From CAYSAA01 sp964428905 (GTDB taxonomy: Bacteria; Atribacterota; Phoenicimicrobiia; Phoenicimicrobiales; Stramentimicrobiaceae), in contig CAYSAA010000074.1 in assembly GCA_964428905.1 (NCBI GenBank), positions 1 through 7,949 of the forward strand: a DNA stretch of 7,949 bases. Direction: 5' to 3'. The position numbers were made by a program, and so were the translations under genes. The notes beneath the pieces are model-generated. The model was not told the origin of the DNA, did not search any database, and was given only the letters and a program-made list of their open reading frames with translations. Shown here in pieces: positions 1 through 7,173 of this stretch; within the stretch, counting starts at the first letter, position 1; the number at the start of each line of letters is the position of its first letter.

Positions 1-270
1 TCGTGCTAGACGGGGAGTTAGCGGTGCCCTGAACCTGCAATCCGCTACAGCAGGGTCGAATGCCTACCTGAGGTTGTATCTTTTTAAGGCCTGACTGAAA
101 TAAGTGGCATTGATAGCCGGGCCCTATGCAGCAAAGAATTGCGAATCCCGTCAGATCCGGAAGGAAGCAGCGGTAAGCAAAACTCTTTGGGTGTCGTAGG
201 TCAACCTGGTTGGAGCTAACTGTTTCAGTATCGCTTAGGAGGGTGGATCAAAGGCAGGGCACGATCATCA
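1..270 (+). ncRNA. ffs: Signal recognition particle RNA, large bacterial form (5' end just cut off)
   Basis: This is the RNA scaffold of the signal recognition particle, which binds Ffh and targets nascent membrane and secreted proteins. The Ffh-binding helix 8 cap is at 151-170, with a GGAA tetraloop at 159-162 and the conserved GGAAGCAG side. Long-range helix 5 pairings can be traced: CTGAAAT 95-101 with GTTTCAG 222-228, CCTATG 123-128 with CGTAGG 195-200, and CAAAGA 132-137 with TCTTTG 184-189. The 5' part (about 10-60, with the GGTGCCCTG and CAGCAGGG blocks) resembles the Alu-type domain of Bacillota SRP RNAs. TCGTGC at 1-6 pairs with GCACGA at 259-264, and the following TCATC suggests that a few 5' bases lie outside the window. 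The 3' boundary is approximate. No terminator follows, and dnaX starts about 40 nt downstream, as in the scr-dnaX arrangement of Bacillus. Confidence 0.95.
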
Positions 271-308
271 AAGAAAGAATTGTATCAAGAATGTGATGGT
301 AATCGTAA

Positions 309-2000
309 ATGGCTCAATACCAGTCAATATATAGAAAATGGAGACCCCAATTTTTTGAAGATATTATTGGGCAGGAACATATTACCCGAACCTTAAGAAA
401 TGCAATTAAGCGGAATCGAATTGCACATGCTTATATTTTTTCAGGGCCTAGAGGTGTTGGTAAAACAACTACTGCCCGAATTATGGCAAAAGCATTAAAT
501 TGCCAGGAAGGGCCAACCGATCATCCCTGTAATAAATGTTATCAATGTATTCGGATTAATAGTGGCCAGTCAATGGATGTGGTGGAAATTGATGGTGCTT
601 CTAATCGTGGCATAGACGAAATTAGAGAATTAAGAAGTAAAATTGGATTTGCACCGGCTGAAGGTAAATATAAGGTTTATATTATTGATGAAGTGCACAT
701 GCTTACCAATGAAGCATTTAATGCCTTGTTAAAAACACTGGAAGAGCCGCCTAACCAGGTTTTATTTATATTTGCTACTACAGCACCACAGAAGGTTCCC
801 AAGACGATTTTGTCACGATGTCAATGTTTTCATTTTCGTAGGATATCAGTAGATGAAATAGTCGGCAAATTGAAGAAGATAACAGAAGAGGAAAAATTAG
901 ATATTGATACGCCATCTCTTTATTTGATTGCCGAGAGTGCTACCGGTTCATTGAGAGATGCGGAAAGTATTTTGGATCAGGTAATTACTTATAGTGGCGA
1001 ACAGGTAACTCATGAAGACGTCAAGGAAATGTTAGGAATTATTCCACAAAGATTTTTTTTACAATTAATTCAAGCAATTGCTGCCCGAAACACCAAAGCA
1101 GGACTTGAATTAGTTGATCAGCTGGTCAAAGAAGGTATTGATCTACATCAATTTGTTCAGGATATGATTGTTTATACCCATCAGTTGTCACTTATAAAAA
1201 TTTTAGGTAAAGACTATCAAAGTAGCTCTTTAGTTGAGAAAGATGATTCAGGAAAGATATTGGAATTGGTTGGGACAATTGATCTAAAAAAGATACTCAA
1301 TATTGTCGAAGAATTAAATCAAATTGAGGACAAGATAAAAAATCACCAGTATCCATGGGTACTGCTGGAATTATTGATTGTGAAGGGAACCCAGGTCGAA
1401 ACACAAAACCAGGAGAAAAAGATTGATGATAAGACTATTTCCAAAGAAAGGGAAATAGTCAGACAAGCCGGAAAATTGTATCCAGAGAGAGATATAATAA
1501 AGAAAAAAGAACTTCCCCAAAATAATACCTATACTATAAGTACAGGTCAGGGAAAATGTCAGTTTGATGAATGGTGGCCTAAAGTTCTGTCTAGGATAAA
1601 GAATGAAAAAATTTCTCTTTATGCCTTTTTATTGGCTAACAGTAAGATTTACCTGGAAGATGATCAACTAATGGTATTTTTTCGCCGGGATTCCCTTTTT
1701 CATAAGGAAAGCCTGGAAAAAAGGGAGAACAAAGAGTTAGTTGAAGGAATATTAGAGGATGAATCTAAACTTGAAATTAAATTGAAATGCTTTATTGATG
1801 AAAATAGTACAGAAGTAAGTTCCCATTTCAATTTAGAAAGAAACAAAGGTAAAATAGCAATAGAGCAATCCATAGATCATGATTTAGATTTAGGTAAGGG
1901 CAAGAAAAAGACAGAAAATATGGACAAGGATTCCTTGTCTACCACTGAAATATTGGAAAAAGCTCGTGATTTGTTTGGTGGGAATATAAGTGAAGATTAG
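309..2000 (+). CDS. dnaX: DNA polymerase III clamp-loader subunit gamma/tau (DnaX)
   Basis: This is the AAA+ ATPase of the clamp loader, which opens the beta sliding clamp and loads it on primed DNA; the tau form also links polymerase and helicase. Residues 1-180 form the AAA+ core, with Walker A GPRGVGKT at 46-53, zinc-module cysteines C65, C74, C77 and C80, Walker B DEVH at 127-130, and the SRC motif at 169-171 carrying the arginine finger. Sensor 2 is GSLRDA at 213-218. The collar domain follows to about residue 370, then a poorly conserved lysine-rich tau-like tail to 563. An in-frame TAA directly before the ATG at 309 rules out any upstream start, and the protein opens with the family's typical YxxxYRKWRP. 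No convincing Shine-Dalgarno sequence precedes the ATG. It is the first protein gene after the SRP RNA and is followed by ebfC after 17 nt. An A-rich run at codons 398-400 may allow a shorter form. Confidence 0.97.
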   Translation: MAQYQSIYRKWRPQFFEDIIGQEHITRTLRNAIKRNRIAHAYIFSGPRGVGKTTTARIMAKALNCQEGPTDHPCNKCYQCIRINSGQSMDVVEIDGASNRGIDEIRELRSKIGFAPAEGKYKVYIIDEVHMLTNEAFNALLKTLEEPPNQVLFIFATTAPQKVPKTILSRCQCFHFRRISVDEIVGKLKKITEEEKLDIDTPSLYLIAESATGSLRDAESILDQVITYSGEQVTHEDVKEMLGIIPQRFFLQLIQAIAARNTKAGLELVDQLVKEGIDLHQFVQDMIVYTHQLSLIKILGKDYQSSSLVEKDDSGKILELVGTIDLKKILNIVEELNQIEDKIKNHQYPWVLLELLIVKGTQVETQNQEKKIDDKTISKEREIVRQAGKLYPERDIIKKKELPQNNTYTISTGQGKCQFDEWWPKVLSRIKNEKISLYAFLLANSKIYLEDDQLMVFFRRDSLFHKESLEKRENKELVEGILEDESKLEIKLKCFIDENSTEVSSHFNLERNKGKIAIEQSIDHDLDLGKGKKKTENMDKDSLSTTEILEKARDLFGGNISED

Positions 2001-2017
2001 AAAAGAGGTTAGCAGAG

Positions 2018-2326
2018 ATGGATATGAAATTTTTAATGAAACAAGCCCAGGATATGCAAAAAAAGATGGAAGCTATTAAGCAAGAGCTGGCACAGAAAGA
2101 AATCAAAGTTGCTTCCGGTGGTGGGATGGTAGAGCTGGTGATTAATGGTCAGCAGGAAATCAAAGAAATACATATTGAGCGGGATATTATTGATGCAGAA
2201 GATAAGGAAATGCTAGAAGATTTGGTTTTAGCAGCAGTAAATGAGGGAATCAGACAATCTAAAGAGATGGTCAATGAAGAAATGAGTAAATTAACCGGTG
2301 GAATCAATTTGCCAGGAATGTTTTAA
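2018..2326 (+). CDS. ebfC: YbaB/EbfC family nucleoid-associated DNA-binding protein
   Basis: This is a 102-residue homodimeric DNA-binding protein of the YbaB/EbfC (YaaK) family, which coats DNA and is nearly always encoded between dnaX and recR. Visible family features are the N-terminal amphipathic helix MKQAQDMQKKMEAIKQEL, the central VASGGGMVELVINGQQEIKEI strand region split around a glycine cluster, and the C-terminal helix ending in TGGINLPGMF. Length and ending are typical of the family. The ATG at 2018 has an AGAGG Shine-Dalgarno about 9 nt upstream; the ATG at 2024 (residue 3) is a possible alternative. It lies 17 nt after dnaX and 12 nt before recR, so the three are probably cotranscribed. 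Its precise role is not well defined; help to RecR-linked recombination or nucleoid organisation is proposed for the family. Confidence 0.95.
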   Translation: MDMKFLMKQAQDMQKKMEAIKQELAQKEIKVASGGGMVELVINGQQEIKEIHIERDIIDAEDKEMLEDLVLAAVNEGIRQSKEMVNEEMSKLTGGINLPGMF

Positions 2327-2338
2327 AGGATTATCAAT

Positions 2339-2953
2339 ATGGGCTATCAGTATACAAGACCTTTAGCCAGGCTAATTGACGAATTGTCAAAACTACCTGG
2401 CATTGGTCCCAAGACCGCACAAAGGTTGGCGTTGTATATTCTGAATATTTCCAAAGAGGAAGCAGGTATATTAGCACAATCTATTATTACTGCCAAAGAA
2501 CAGATCAAGCGATGTAAAATTTGTCATAACCTTACCGATCAGAACATATGTGAAATATGTCAGGATCAAACCAGAGAGAGGGATACAATATGTGTTGTGG
2601 AAACGGCTAGAGACTTGATGGCGGTAGAAAAAACAGGAGGATTCAAAGGATTATACCATGTTTTACAGGGAGCAATTTCTCCCTTAGATGGTGTAGAGCC
2701 TGATGATCTGACCATCAATCATCTTATCATTCGCCTAAAAAGTGAAAAAATTAAAGAAGTAATTCTTGCTACGAATCCCAATATTGAGGGAGAGGTAACT
2801 GCTTCCTATATTGCGAAATTAGTTAAGCCATCAGGTATAAAAGTAACCAGAATTGCCTATGGAGTACCTATAGGTGGAGACCTGGAATATGCTGATGAGG
2901 TAACATTATCCCAGGCTTTAATGGGTAGGCAGATATTTAAAAACGAAAATTAA
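2339..2953 (+). CDS. recR: Recombination mediator protein RecR
   Basis: RecR works with RecO (and RecF) to load RecA on SSB-coated single-stranded DNA at gaps and stalled forks. The 204 residues contain all family parts in order. The helix-hairpin-helix is LSKLPGIGPKTAQRLA at about 16-31. The zinc finger uses C59, C62, C71 and C74. The Toprim domain spans about 82-175, with VVETARDLMA, HVLQGAISPLDG and ATNPNIEGEVT, including the acidic E88 and E150. The C-terminal Walker B-like region is YGVPIGGDLEYADEVTL. Length is typical and nothing is missing. The AAAGGA Shine-Dalgarno at 2325-2330 overlaps the ebfC stop and sits 8 nt before the ATG, which suggests translational coupling. The stop codon is followed 24 nt later by the start of the Por operon genes. 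Confidence 0.98.
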   Translation: MGYQYTRPLARLIDELSKLPGIGPKTAQRLALYILNISKEEAGILAQSIITAKEQIKRCKICHNLTDQNICEICQDQTRERDTICVVETARDLMAVEKTGGFKGLYHVLQGAISPLDGVEPDDLTINHLIIRLKSEKIKEVILATNPNIEGEVTASYIAKLVKPSGIKVTRIAYGVPIGGDLEYADEVTLSQALMGRQIFKNEN

Positions 2954-2977
2954 ATGAGTGAATGGGAGGAATTTTTC

Positions 2978-3550
2978 ATGAAAAAAATTATTGAAGTACG
3001 CTGGCACGGTCGAGGTGGTCAGGGTGCAGTAACTGCTTCCAAGTTACTAGCGACTTCAGCACTTGCTGAGGATAAGTATATTCAGGCATTTCCTGAATAT
3101 GGTCCGGAAAGGATGGGCGCACCTATTCAATCTTTTACCAGAATAAGTGATATGCCTATTAATATTCATTGCCATGTAACCAATCCGGATATGGTTGCTG
3201 TACTGGACCCAACCCTAATTGGACCGGTCGATATTACCGAAGGATTAACCGATGACGGTATTATTGTTATTAATACCAGTGAAAGTCCTGCACAGATCAG
3301 AAAAAAGCTCCAGCTAAAGGGTAGAAAAGTATTTACCGTTGATGCAAGCAAGATTGCGTTAGAAGAATTAGGTCGTCCAATGCCCAATACACCGATGATT
3401 GGAGCGCTCATCAAGGCTACTGAATTGCTGAAATTGGATAATGTAATTGATGATATTAAGAAAAAATTTGCCGGCAAATTTGGTCAAAAAGTTATTGATG
3501 GGAATGTTAATGCTATAAAAAGAGCATATCAGGAGGTGGAAAGCGAATGA
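2978..3550 (+). CDS. porG: Pyruvate/2-oxoacid:ferredoxin oxidoreductase, gamma subunit
   Basis: This is the gamma subunit (domain III equivalent) of the cytoplasmic four-subunit enzyme that converts pyruvate, CoA and oxidised ferredoxin to acetyl-CoA, CO2 and reduced ferredoxin. It carries the family signature WHGRGGQGAVTASKLLA near residue 9, then FPEYGPERMGAPIQSFTRIS at 38-57 and GRPMPNTPMIGA at 132-143; the 190-residue length is typical. The start is taken at the ATG at 2978 because GGGAGGA at 2964-2970 lies 7 nt before it and family members begin with a few residues before EVRWHGRGGQG. The in-frame ATG at 2954, touching the recR stop, would add eight residues (MSEWEEFF) that are encoded by the ribosome-binding region itself. 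The gene overlaps porD by 4 bp (ATGA). The pyruvate preference is inferred from the alpha and beta subunits. Confidence 0.93.
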   Translation: MKKIIEVRWHGRGGQGAVTASKLLATSALAEDKYIQAFPEYGPERMGAPIQSFTRISDMPINIHCHVTNPDMVAVLDPTLIGPVDITEGLTDDGIIVINTSESPAQIRKKLQLKGRKVFTVDASKIALEELGRPMPNTPMIGALIKATELLKLDNVIDDIKKKFAGKFGQKVIDGNVNAIKRAYQEVESE

Positions 3551-3873
3551 CTACCATTAAACAAAAAGGATGGAGAGAGATTCCAAAAGGAGGACTCATT
3601 CTTGAGGCTGGGAATTCTGAAAAATATGAAACTGGTTCTTGGCGTTCCCTAAGGCCAGTCAGAGATGAAGAAAAATGTACCCATTGCTTGATTTGTTGGG
3701 TTTATTGTCCGGATTCCGCAATTATTGTTAAGGATGGAAAGATTAAAGAAATTGACTATGATCATTGTAAGGGTTGTGGTATTTGTGCTGCTGAATGCCC
3801 GGTCAATGCTATTACCATGAAGGATGAAAGTCAATTCAGGAGTGAGAAAAGCGAGAGAGGAGGAAAGAAATGA
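3547..3873 (+). CDS. porD: Pyruvate/2-oxoacid:ferredoxin oxidoreductase, delta (ferredoxin-like) subunit
   Basis: This is the electron-transfer subunit carrying two [4Fe-4S] clusters that pass electrons from the thiamine site to external ferredoxin. The 108 residues have an N-terminal extension typical of PorD (WREIPKGGLILEAGNS, then TGSWRSLRPV), followed by two CxxCxxCxxxCP motifs: C44, C47, C50, C54 and C74, C77, C80, C84. The C-terminal tail is short, polar and lysine-rich. The start ATG overlaps the porG stop as ATGA and has a GGAGGT Shine-Dalgarno just upstream. The stop overlaps the porA start in the same way, with GAGGAGG before it. The tight overlaps indicate coupled translation and equal stoichiometry. 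Both cluster motifs are intact, so a bacterial-type free ferredoxin is an unlikely alternative in this context. Confidence 0.96.
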   Translation: MTTIKQKGWREIPKGGLILEAGNSEKYETGSWRSLRPVRDEEKCTHCLICWVYCPDSAIIVKDGKIKEIDYDHCKGCGICAAECPVNAITMKDESQFRSEKSERGGKK

Positions 3874-5054
3874 GTAAAAATATGGTAGCGATTACCGGAA
3901 ATGATGCCACCGCCTATGCCATTAAGCAGATTAACCCTGATGTTATGGCTGCTTATCCCATTACCCCGCAAACAGCATTGGTACAGAAATTTTCGGAATA
4001 TGTTGCAGATGGATTGGTTAATACTGAATTTGTAACCGTAGAAAGTGAACATAGTGCCATGAGTGCCTGTGTTGGTGCGGCTGCTGCTGGGGGTAGAGTT
4101 ATGACTGCTACTGCAGCTAACGGACTGGCACTGATGTTAGAGATTGTATATATTGCAGCCTCCAGCAAATTGCCCATTGTTATGCCGGTTATTAACCGGG
4201 CATTATCAGGTCCTATTAATATTCATTGTGACCACAGTGATACGATGGCTGCCAGGGATTCAGGATGGATACAGATCTACTCTGAAAGCGCCCAGGAAGC
4301 CTATGATAATACAATCCAGGCAATTCGAATTGCTGAAAATATGAAAGTTAGATTACCGGTAATGGTGATGCTTGACGGGTTTATTACCAGCCATGGGATT
4401 GAAATGGTAGATTTTTTGGATGATGAGGTTGTTCACGATTTCGTTGGTGAATATCAGTCCAACTACCCGTTATTAGATGCTTCAAAACCGGTAACATATG
4501 GACCTTTGGATCTCTACGATTACTATTTTGAACATAAACGTCAGCAGGCTGAGGATATTAAAAATTCGAAACCGATTATAATGGATGTTGCTAAAGAGTT
4601 TAAAAAAATATCCGGGCGTGAATATGGATTATTTGAATCCTATCAATTAGAAGATGCTGAGATTGCTATCGTGGTTTTATCTTCTACCGCAGGGACAGCA
4701 AAAACAGTTGTTGATGAATTAAGAGAAGAAGGAAGAAAAATTGGTCTTTTGAAACCCAGAGTATTCAGGCCTTTTCCTTATCATGAAATTGCCAAAGCAT
4801 TGTCTCATCTCAAGGCAGTTGCTATTTTAGACCGAGCTGACTCCTTTGGAGCATTTGGTGGACCTTTGTTTACGGAGATTAGATCAGCAATGATGGAGTT
4901 TGGAAAAATACCGGAAAATATAAATATCATTTATGGATTAGGTGGAAGGGATATTAATCAGAAGGATATTAGCGGTGTCTATAACCAGTTAGATGAAATT
5001 GTTAAATCTGGAAAAGTCAAGGAAAGAATACAATATCTTGGAGTAAGGGAGTAG
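3870..5054 (+). CDS. porA: Pyruvate:ferredoxin oxidoreductase, alpha subunit
   Basis: The alpha subunit corresponds to domains I and II of single-chain PFOR and contributes the pyrimidine-binding side of the thiamine diphosphate site and the substrate pocket. Visible motifs are YPITPQT at 29-35, the catalytic-type glutamate in VESEHSAMSACVGAAAAGG (E60, possibly E58), TATAANGLALMLE at 79-91, and RALSGPINIHCDHSD at 110-124. Further on come TSHG at 173-176 and, in domain II, KPRVFRPFP at 295-303 and GLGGRDI at 356-362. The Thr of YPITP and an Arg at the position of R110 are associated with pyruvate binding in characterised PFORs. This favours pyruvate over branched-chain or 2-oxoglutarate substrates, though specificity is an inference. 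The 394-residue length is typical. It overlaps porD by 4 bp, and porB follows after 13 nt. Confidence 0.95.
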   Translation: MSKNMVAITGNDATAYAIKQINPDVMAAYPITPQTALVQKFSEYVADGLVNTEFVTVESEHSAMSACVGAAAAGGRVMTATAANGLALMLEIVYIAASSKLPIVMPVINRALSGPINIHCDHSDTMAARDSGWIQIYSESAQEAYDNTIQAIRIAENMKVRLPVMVMLDGFITSHGIEMVDFLDDEVVHDFVGEYQSNYPLLDASKPVTYGPLDLYDYYFEHKRQQAEDIKNSKPIIMDVAKEFKKISGREYGLFESYQLEDAEIAIVVLSSTAGTAKTVVDELREEGRKIGLLKPRVFRPFPYHEIAKALSHLKAVAILDRADSFGAFGGPLFTEIRSAMMEFGKIPENINIIYGLGGRDINQKDISGVYNQLDEIVKSGKVKERIQYLGVRE

Positions 5055-5067
5055 GAGGTGAAACAAG

Positions 5068-5991
5068 ATGGCAAAATTAAAAGAATTATCTAAAAAACAA
5101 GATATCCTTAGCTCGGGTCATCGATTGTGTGCCGGATGTGGTGCATCCATTGCTGTGAGGCAAATATTATCCGCTTGTGATGACCCGGTGGTAGTGGCAT
5201 GTGCTACTGGTTGTCTGGAAGTGGCAACAACTATTTATCCTTATACCAGCTGGCGCTCGTCTTTTATTCATAATGCCTTTGAAAATGCGGCAGCAACGAT
5301 TAGTGGAGTTGAGGCGATGTACCAGTCCCTTAAAAAACAGGGAAAGATAGATAAGGAGATGAAGTTTATCGCTTTTGGTGGTGATGGTGGTACCTATGAT
5401 ATTGGATTACAGTCTTTATCAGGGGCCCTGGAGCGCGGACATGATTTTGTGTATGTTTGTTATGATAATGAAGCGTATATGAATACTGGCATACAACGTT
5501 CTAGTGCCACTCCTCGTGGTGTTTGGACAACAACGACACCTTGTGGTGAAGTCATCCCAGGTAAAACGCAATACAGAAAAGATTTAACAGGAATTATCGC
5601 AGCCCATAAAATACCTTATGTTGCACAGGCCTCTATCTGGCGTTGGAATGACTTAATTGATAAAGCGCATAAGGCATTTTATACTAAAGGCCCTGCTTTT
5701 CTGAATGTTTTATCTCCCTGTCCCAGAGGCTGGCGTTTTCCGTCTGAAGATACTATAAAAATGGCAAAATTATCTGTCCAGACTAATTTTTGGCCATTGT
5801 ACGAAGTGGAAAACGGAAAATGGAAATTAAACTATAAGCCCAAAGAAAGAAAACCAGTGACTGAGTGGATGAAACCACAGGGAAGGTATAAGGATGCCTT
5901 AAGACCGGAAAATAAACAATTAGTTGAAGAGATTCAAAAAGATATTGATGATAATTGGGAAAAACTACTTAAGCTGTGTGGGGAAAAATAA
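5068..5991 (+). CDS. porB: Pyruvate:ferredoxin oxidoreductase, beta subunit (thiamine diphosphate-binding)
   Basis: The beta subunit binds the thiamine diphosphate pyrophosphate and the proximal [4Fe-4S] cluster. The cluster ligands are visible: C21 and C24 in HRLCAGCGAS, C49 in ATGC and C218 in SPCPRGW. The thiamine diphosphate/Mg motif runs from GDGGTYDIG (105-113) to YDNEAYMNTG (132-141), followed by QRSSATPRGVWTTTTPCGE, a segment characteristic of pyruvate-type beta subunits. Length (307 aa) is normal, and the C-terminal PVTEWMKPQGRY block is also family-typical. GGAGGTG at 5054-5060 overlaps the porA stop and lies 7 nt before the ATG. The gene closes the por cluster; a strong hairpin terminator lies 78 nt after the stop. 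Reaction direction (pyruvate oxidation or synthesis) cannot be told from sequence. Confidence 0.96.
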   Translation: MAKLKELSKKQDILSSGHRLCAGCGASIAVRQILSACDDPVVVACATGCLEVATTIYPYTSWRSSFIHNAFENAAATISGVEAMYQSLKKQGKIDKEMKFIAFGGDGGTYDIGLQSLSGALERGHDFVYVCYDNEAYMNTGIQRSSATPRGVWTTTTPCGEVIPGKTQYRKDLTGIIAAHKIPYVAQASIWRWNDLIDKAHKAFYTKGPAFLNVLSPCPRGWRFPSEDTIKMAKLSVQTNFWPLYEVENGKWKLNYKPKERKPVTEWMKPQGRYKDALRPENKQLVEEIQKDIDDNWEKLLKLCGEK

Positions 5992-6068
5992 AACATCCAT
6001 GCCTGTTTTGATAAGAAAATTCAAATTAAGATTAACTATTACCTAAAAATAAATTAGAATCTTTATTT

Positions 6069-6110
6069 AGACTGCTATAAGTAAGATTTTACTATAGCAG
6101 TCTGTTTCTA
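6069..6110 (+). terminator. Hairpin terminator after porB
   Basis: AGACTGCTATA at 6069-6079 pairs perfectly with TATAGCAGTCT at 6093-6103. Beyond one bulged A (6080) the stem continues with GTAA/TTAC around a 4-nt GATT loop, giving about 15 base pairs. The RNA then runs into the T-rich GTTTCTATATTT. The U-tract is interrupted, so efficiency is uncertain, but the position, between the por genes and the pdxS promoter, supports a rho-independent terminator. Confidence 0.8.
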
Positions 6111-6114
6111 TATT

Positions 6115-6158
6115 TAATCTCATTTTTTACACTTTACAGGTATACTATAATGAGATTA
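6115..6158. repeat. 10-bp inverted repeat bracketing the pdxS promoter
   Basis: TAATCTCATT at 6115-6124 and AATGAGATTA at 6149-6158 are perfect reverse complements separated by 24 bp. The left arm abuts the likely -35 and the right arm overlaps the -10 and the predicted start point. The geometry could suit a regulator gripping both sides of the promoter, or may be chance; no known PLP regulator site was recognised. Centre-to-centre distance is 34 bp, a little over three helical turns. Confidence 0.5.
6124..6151 (+). promoter_or_regulatory. Probable sigma-A type promoter of pdxST
   Basis: A perfect -10 hexamer TATAAT lies at 6146-6151, predicting a start near 6158 and a leader of about 56 nt before pdxS. 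The -35 is less clear: TTTTTA at 6124-6129 gives a 16-bp spacer, while the better TTTACA at 6126-6131 gives only 14 bp. An overlapping TATACT at 6141-6146 is an alternative -10. The position just downstream of a terminator and upstream of pdxS supports a promoter here. Confidence 0.6.
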
Positions 6159-6213
6159 GAAATGATCTTTGAATATTTTACTTATATTACCATAATATAA
6201 GGGGGAGTAAAAA

Positions 6214-7098
6214 ATGGTTGAAATAGCTACTGATAAGACTAAAAGAGGTTTAGCTCAGATGCTTAAAGGTGGAGTGATTATGGATGTGGTAAATGCGGAG
6301 CAGGCTAAAATTGCTGAAAATGCTGGAGCAGTAGCAGTTATGGCACTAGAACGAGTACCAGCTGATATTCGAGCTACCGGTGGAGTTGCCCGGATGGCAG
6401 ATCCTAAAAGGGTAAGGGAAATCATGAAAGCGGTGACTATTCCAGTAATGGCAAAAGCCAGAATTGGCCATTTTGTGGAGGCGCAAATATTGGAAGCACT
6501 GGAAGTGGACTATATTGACGAAAGTGAAGTTCTCACACCGGCTGATGAAAAATATCATATTAATAAATATAATTTCAAGGTACCTTTTGTATGTGGTGCT
6601 AGAAACCTTGGTGAAGCATTAAGAAGGATAGCTGAAGGGGCAGCGATGATAAGAACAAAAGGTGAGGCAGGGACCGGAAATATTATTGAAGCAGTCAAAC
6701 ATATGCGTTGTATGAATGAAGAAATACGGGCTTTAAAGGGTTTAGGCAAAGAGGAGTTAATTGTAAAAGCAAAGGAATATGGTGCCCCATTTGAATTAAT
6801 TCAGGAAGTTGCCAAGTTGGGTAGATTGATTGTAGTGAACTTTGCTGCTGGTGGTATTGCCACTCCGGCTGATGCAGCTTTGATGATGCAACTAGGATGT
6901 GATGGTGTCTTTGTAGGTTCAGGTATATTCAAATCGGATAACCCTGAACAAAGGGCAAAAGCGATCGTGGAAGCTACAACTCATTATAATGATCCCAAAG
7001 TGATTGCCGATGTTTCAGAGGGATTAGGAGAGGCAATGAAGGGTATTGCCATTGATGAAATACCTGAGGCAGAAAAGATGCAAGTAAGAGGTTGGTAA
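6214..7098 (+). CDS. pdxS: Pyridoxal 5'-phosphate synthase, lyase subunit PdxS
   Basis: PdxS is the (beta/alpha)8-barrel synthase of the DXP-independent vitamin B6 pathway. It condenses ribose 5-phosphate, glyceraldehyde 3-phosphate and ammonia (delivered by PdxT) directly to PLP, as a dodecamer in the cytoplasm. At 294 residues it is full length. The key residues of the Bacillus enzyme fall at the same numbers: D24 in VIMDVVNAEQA, K81 in PVMAKARIGH and K149 in MIRTKGEAGTG. Phosphate-binding glycine loops GGIATPADAA and VFVGSGIFKSDNP are also present. The start has a strong GGGGGAG at 6201-6207, 6 nt before the ATG. The gene begins a new transcription unit after the por terminator and is followed by pdxT after 75 AT-rich bases, in which no promoter or terminator is convincing. 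Conservation makes the assignment essentially certain. Confidence 0.98.
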   Translation: MVEIATDKTKRGLAQMLKGGVIMDVVNAEQAKIAENAGAVAVMALERVPADIRATGGVARMADPKRVREIMKAVTIPVMAKARIGHFVEAQILEALEVDYIDESEVLTPADEKYHINKYNFKVPFVCGARNLGEALRRIAEGAAMIRTKGEAGTGNIIEAVKHMRCMNEEIRALKGLGKEELIVKAKEYGAPFELIQEVAKLGRLIVVNFAAGGIATPADAALMMQLGCDGVFVGSGIFKSDNPEQRAKAIVEATTHYNDPKVIADVSEGLGEAMKGIAIDEIPEAEKMQVRGW

Positions 7099-7173
7099 GT
7101 TTTTAAGCCTTACATTTACAATAAAATAAAAATAATTCCTGATTTATAAAATGCAAGATAAGGAGAATAAGAG

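Noticed and set aside
296..334. A 12-codon upstream frame overlapping the dnaX start, and an ATG-TGA minimal frame at 291
   Set aside because: Neither has a Shine-Dalgarno sequence, and such short frames are expected by chance.
1711..1725. Second A-run in dnaX (GAA AAA AGG) as a frameshift site
   Set aside because: The reading frame does not present a slippery heptamer, and it lies in the variable tail far beyond the collar domain.
3166..4177. Several minus-strand open frames of 61-103 codons opposite porG, porD and porA (3166-3477, 3649-3834, 3831-4052, 3953-4177)
   Set aside because: They are antisense shadows of strongly conserved genes, have no ribosome-binding site and show no recognisable protein features.
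4144..4344. A + strand frame of 66 codons inside porA
   Set aside because: It is an out-of-frame shadow within a region of porA that carries conserved motifs.
6346..6749. Minus-strand frames (6346-6558 and 6555-6749) opposite pdxS
   Set aside because: They lie antisense to the catalytic core of pdxS, with no start signal or family features.
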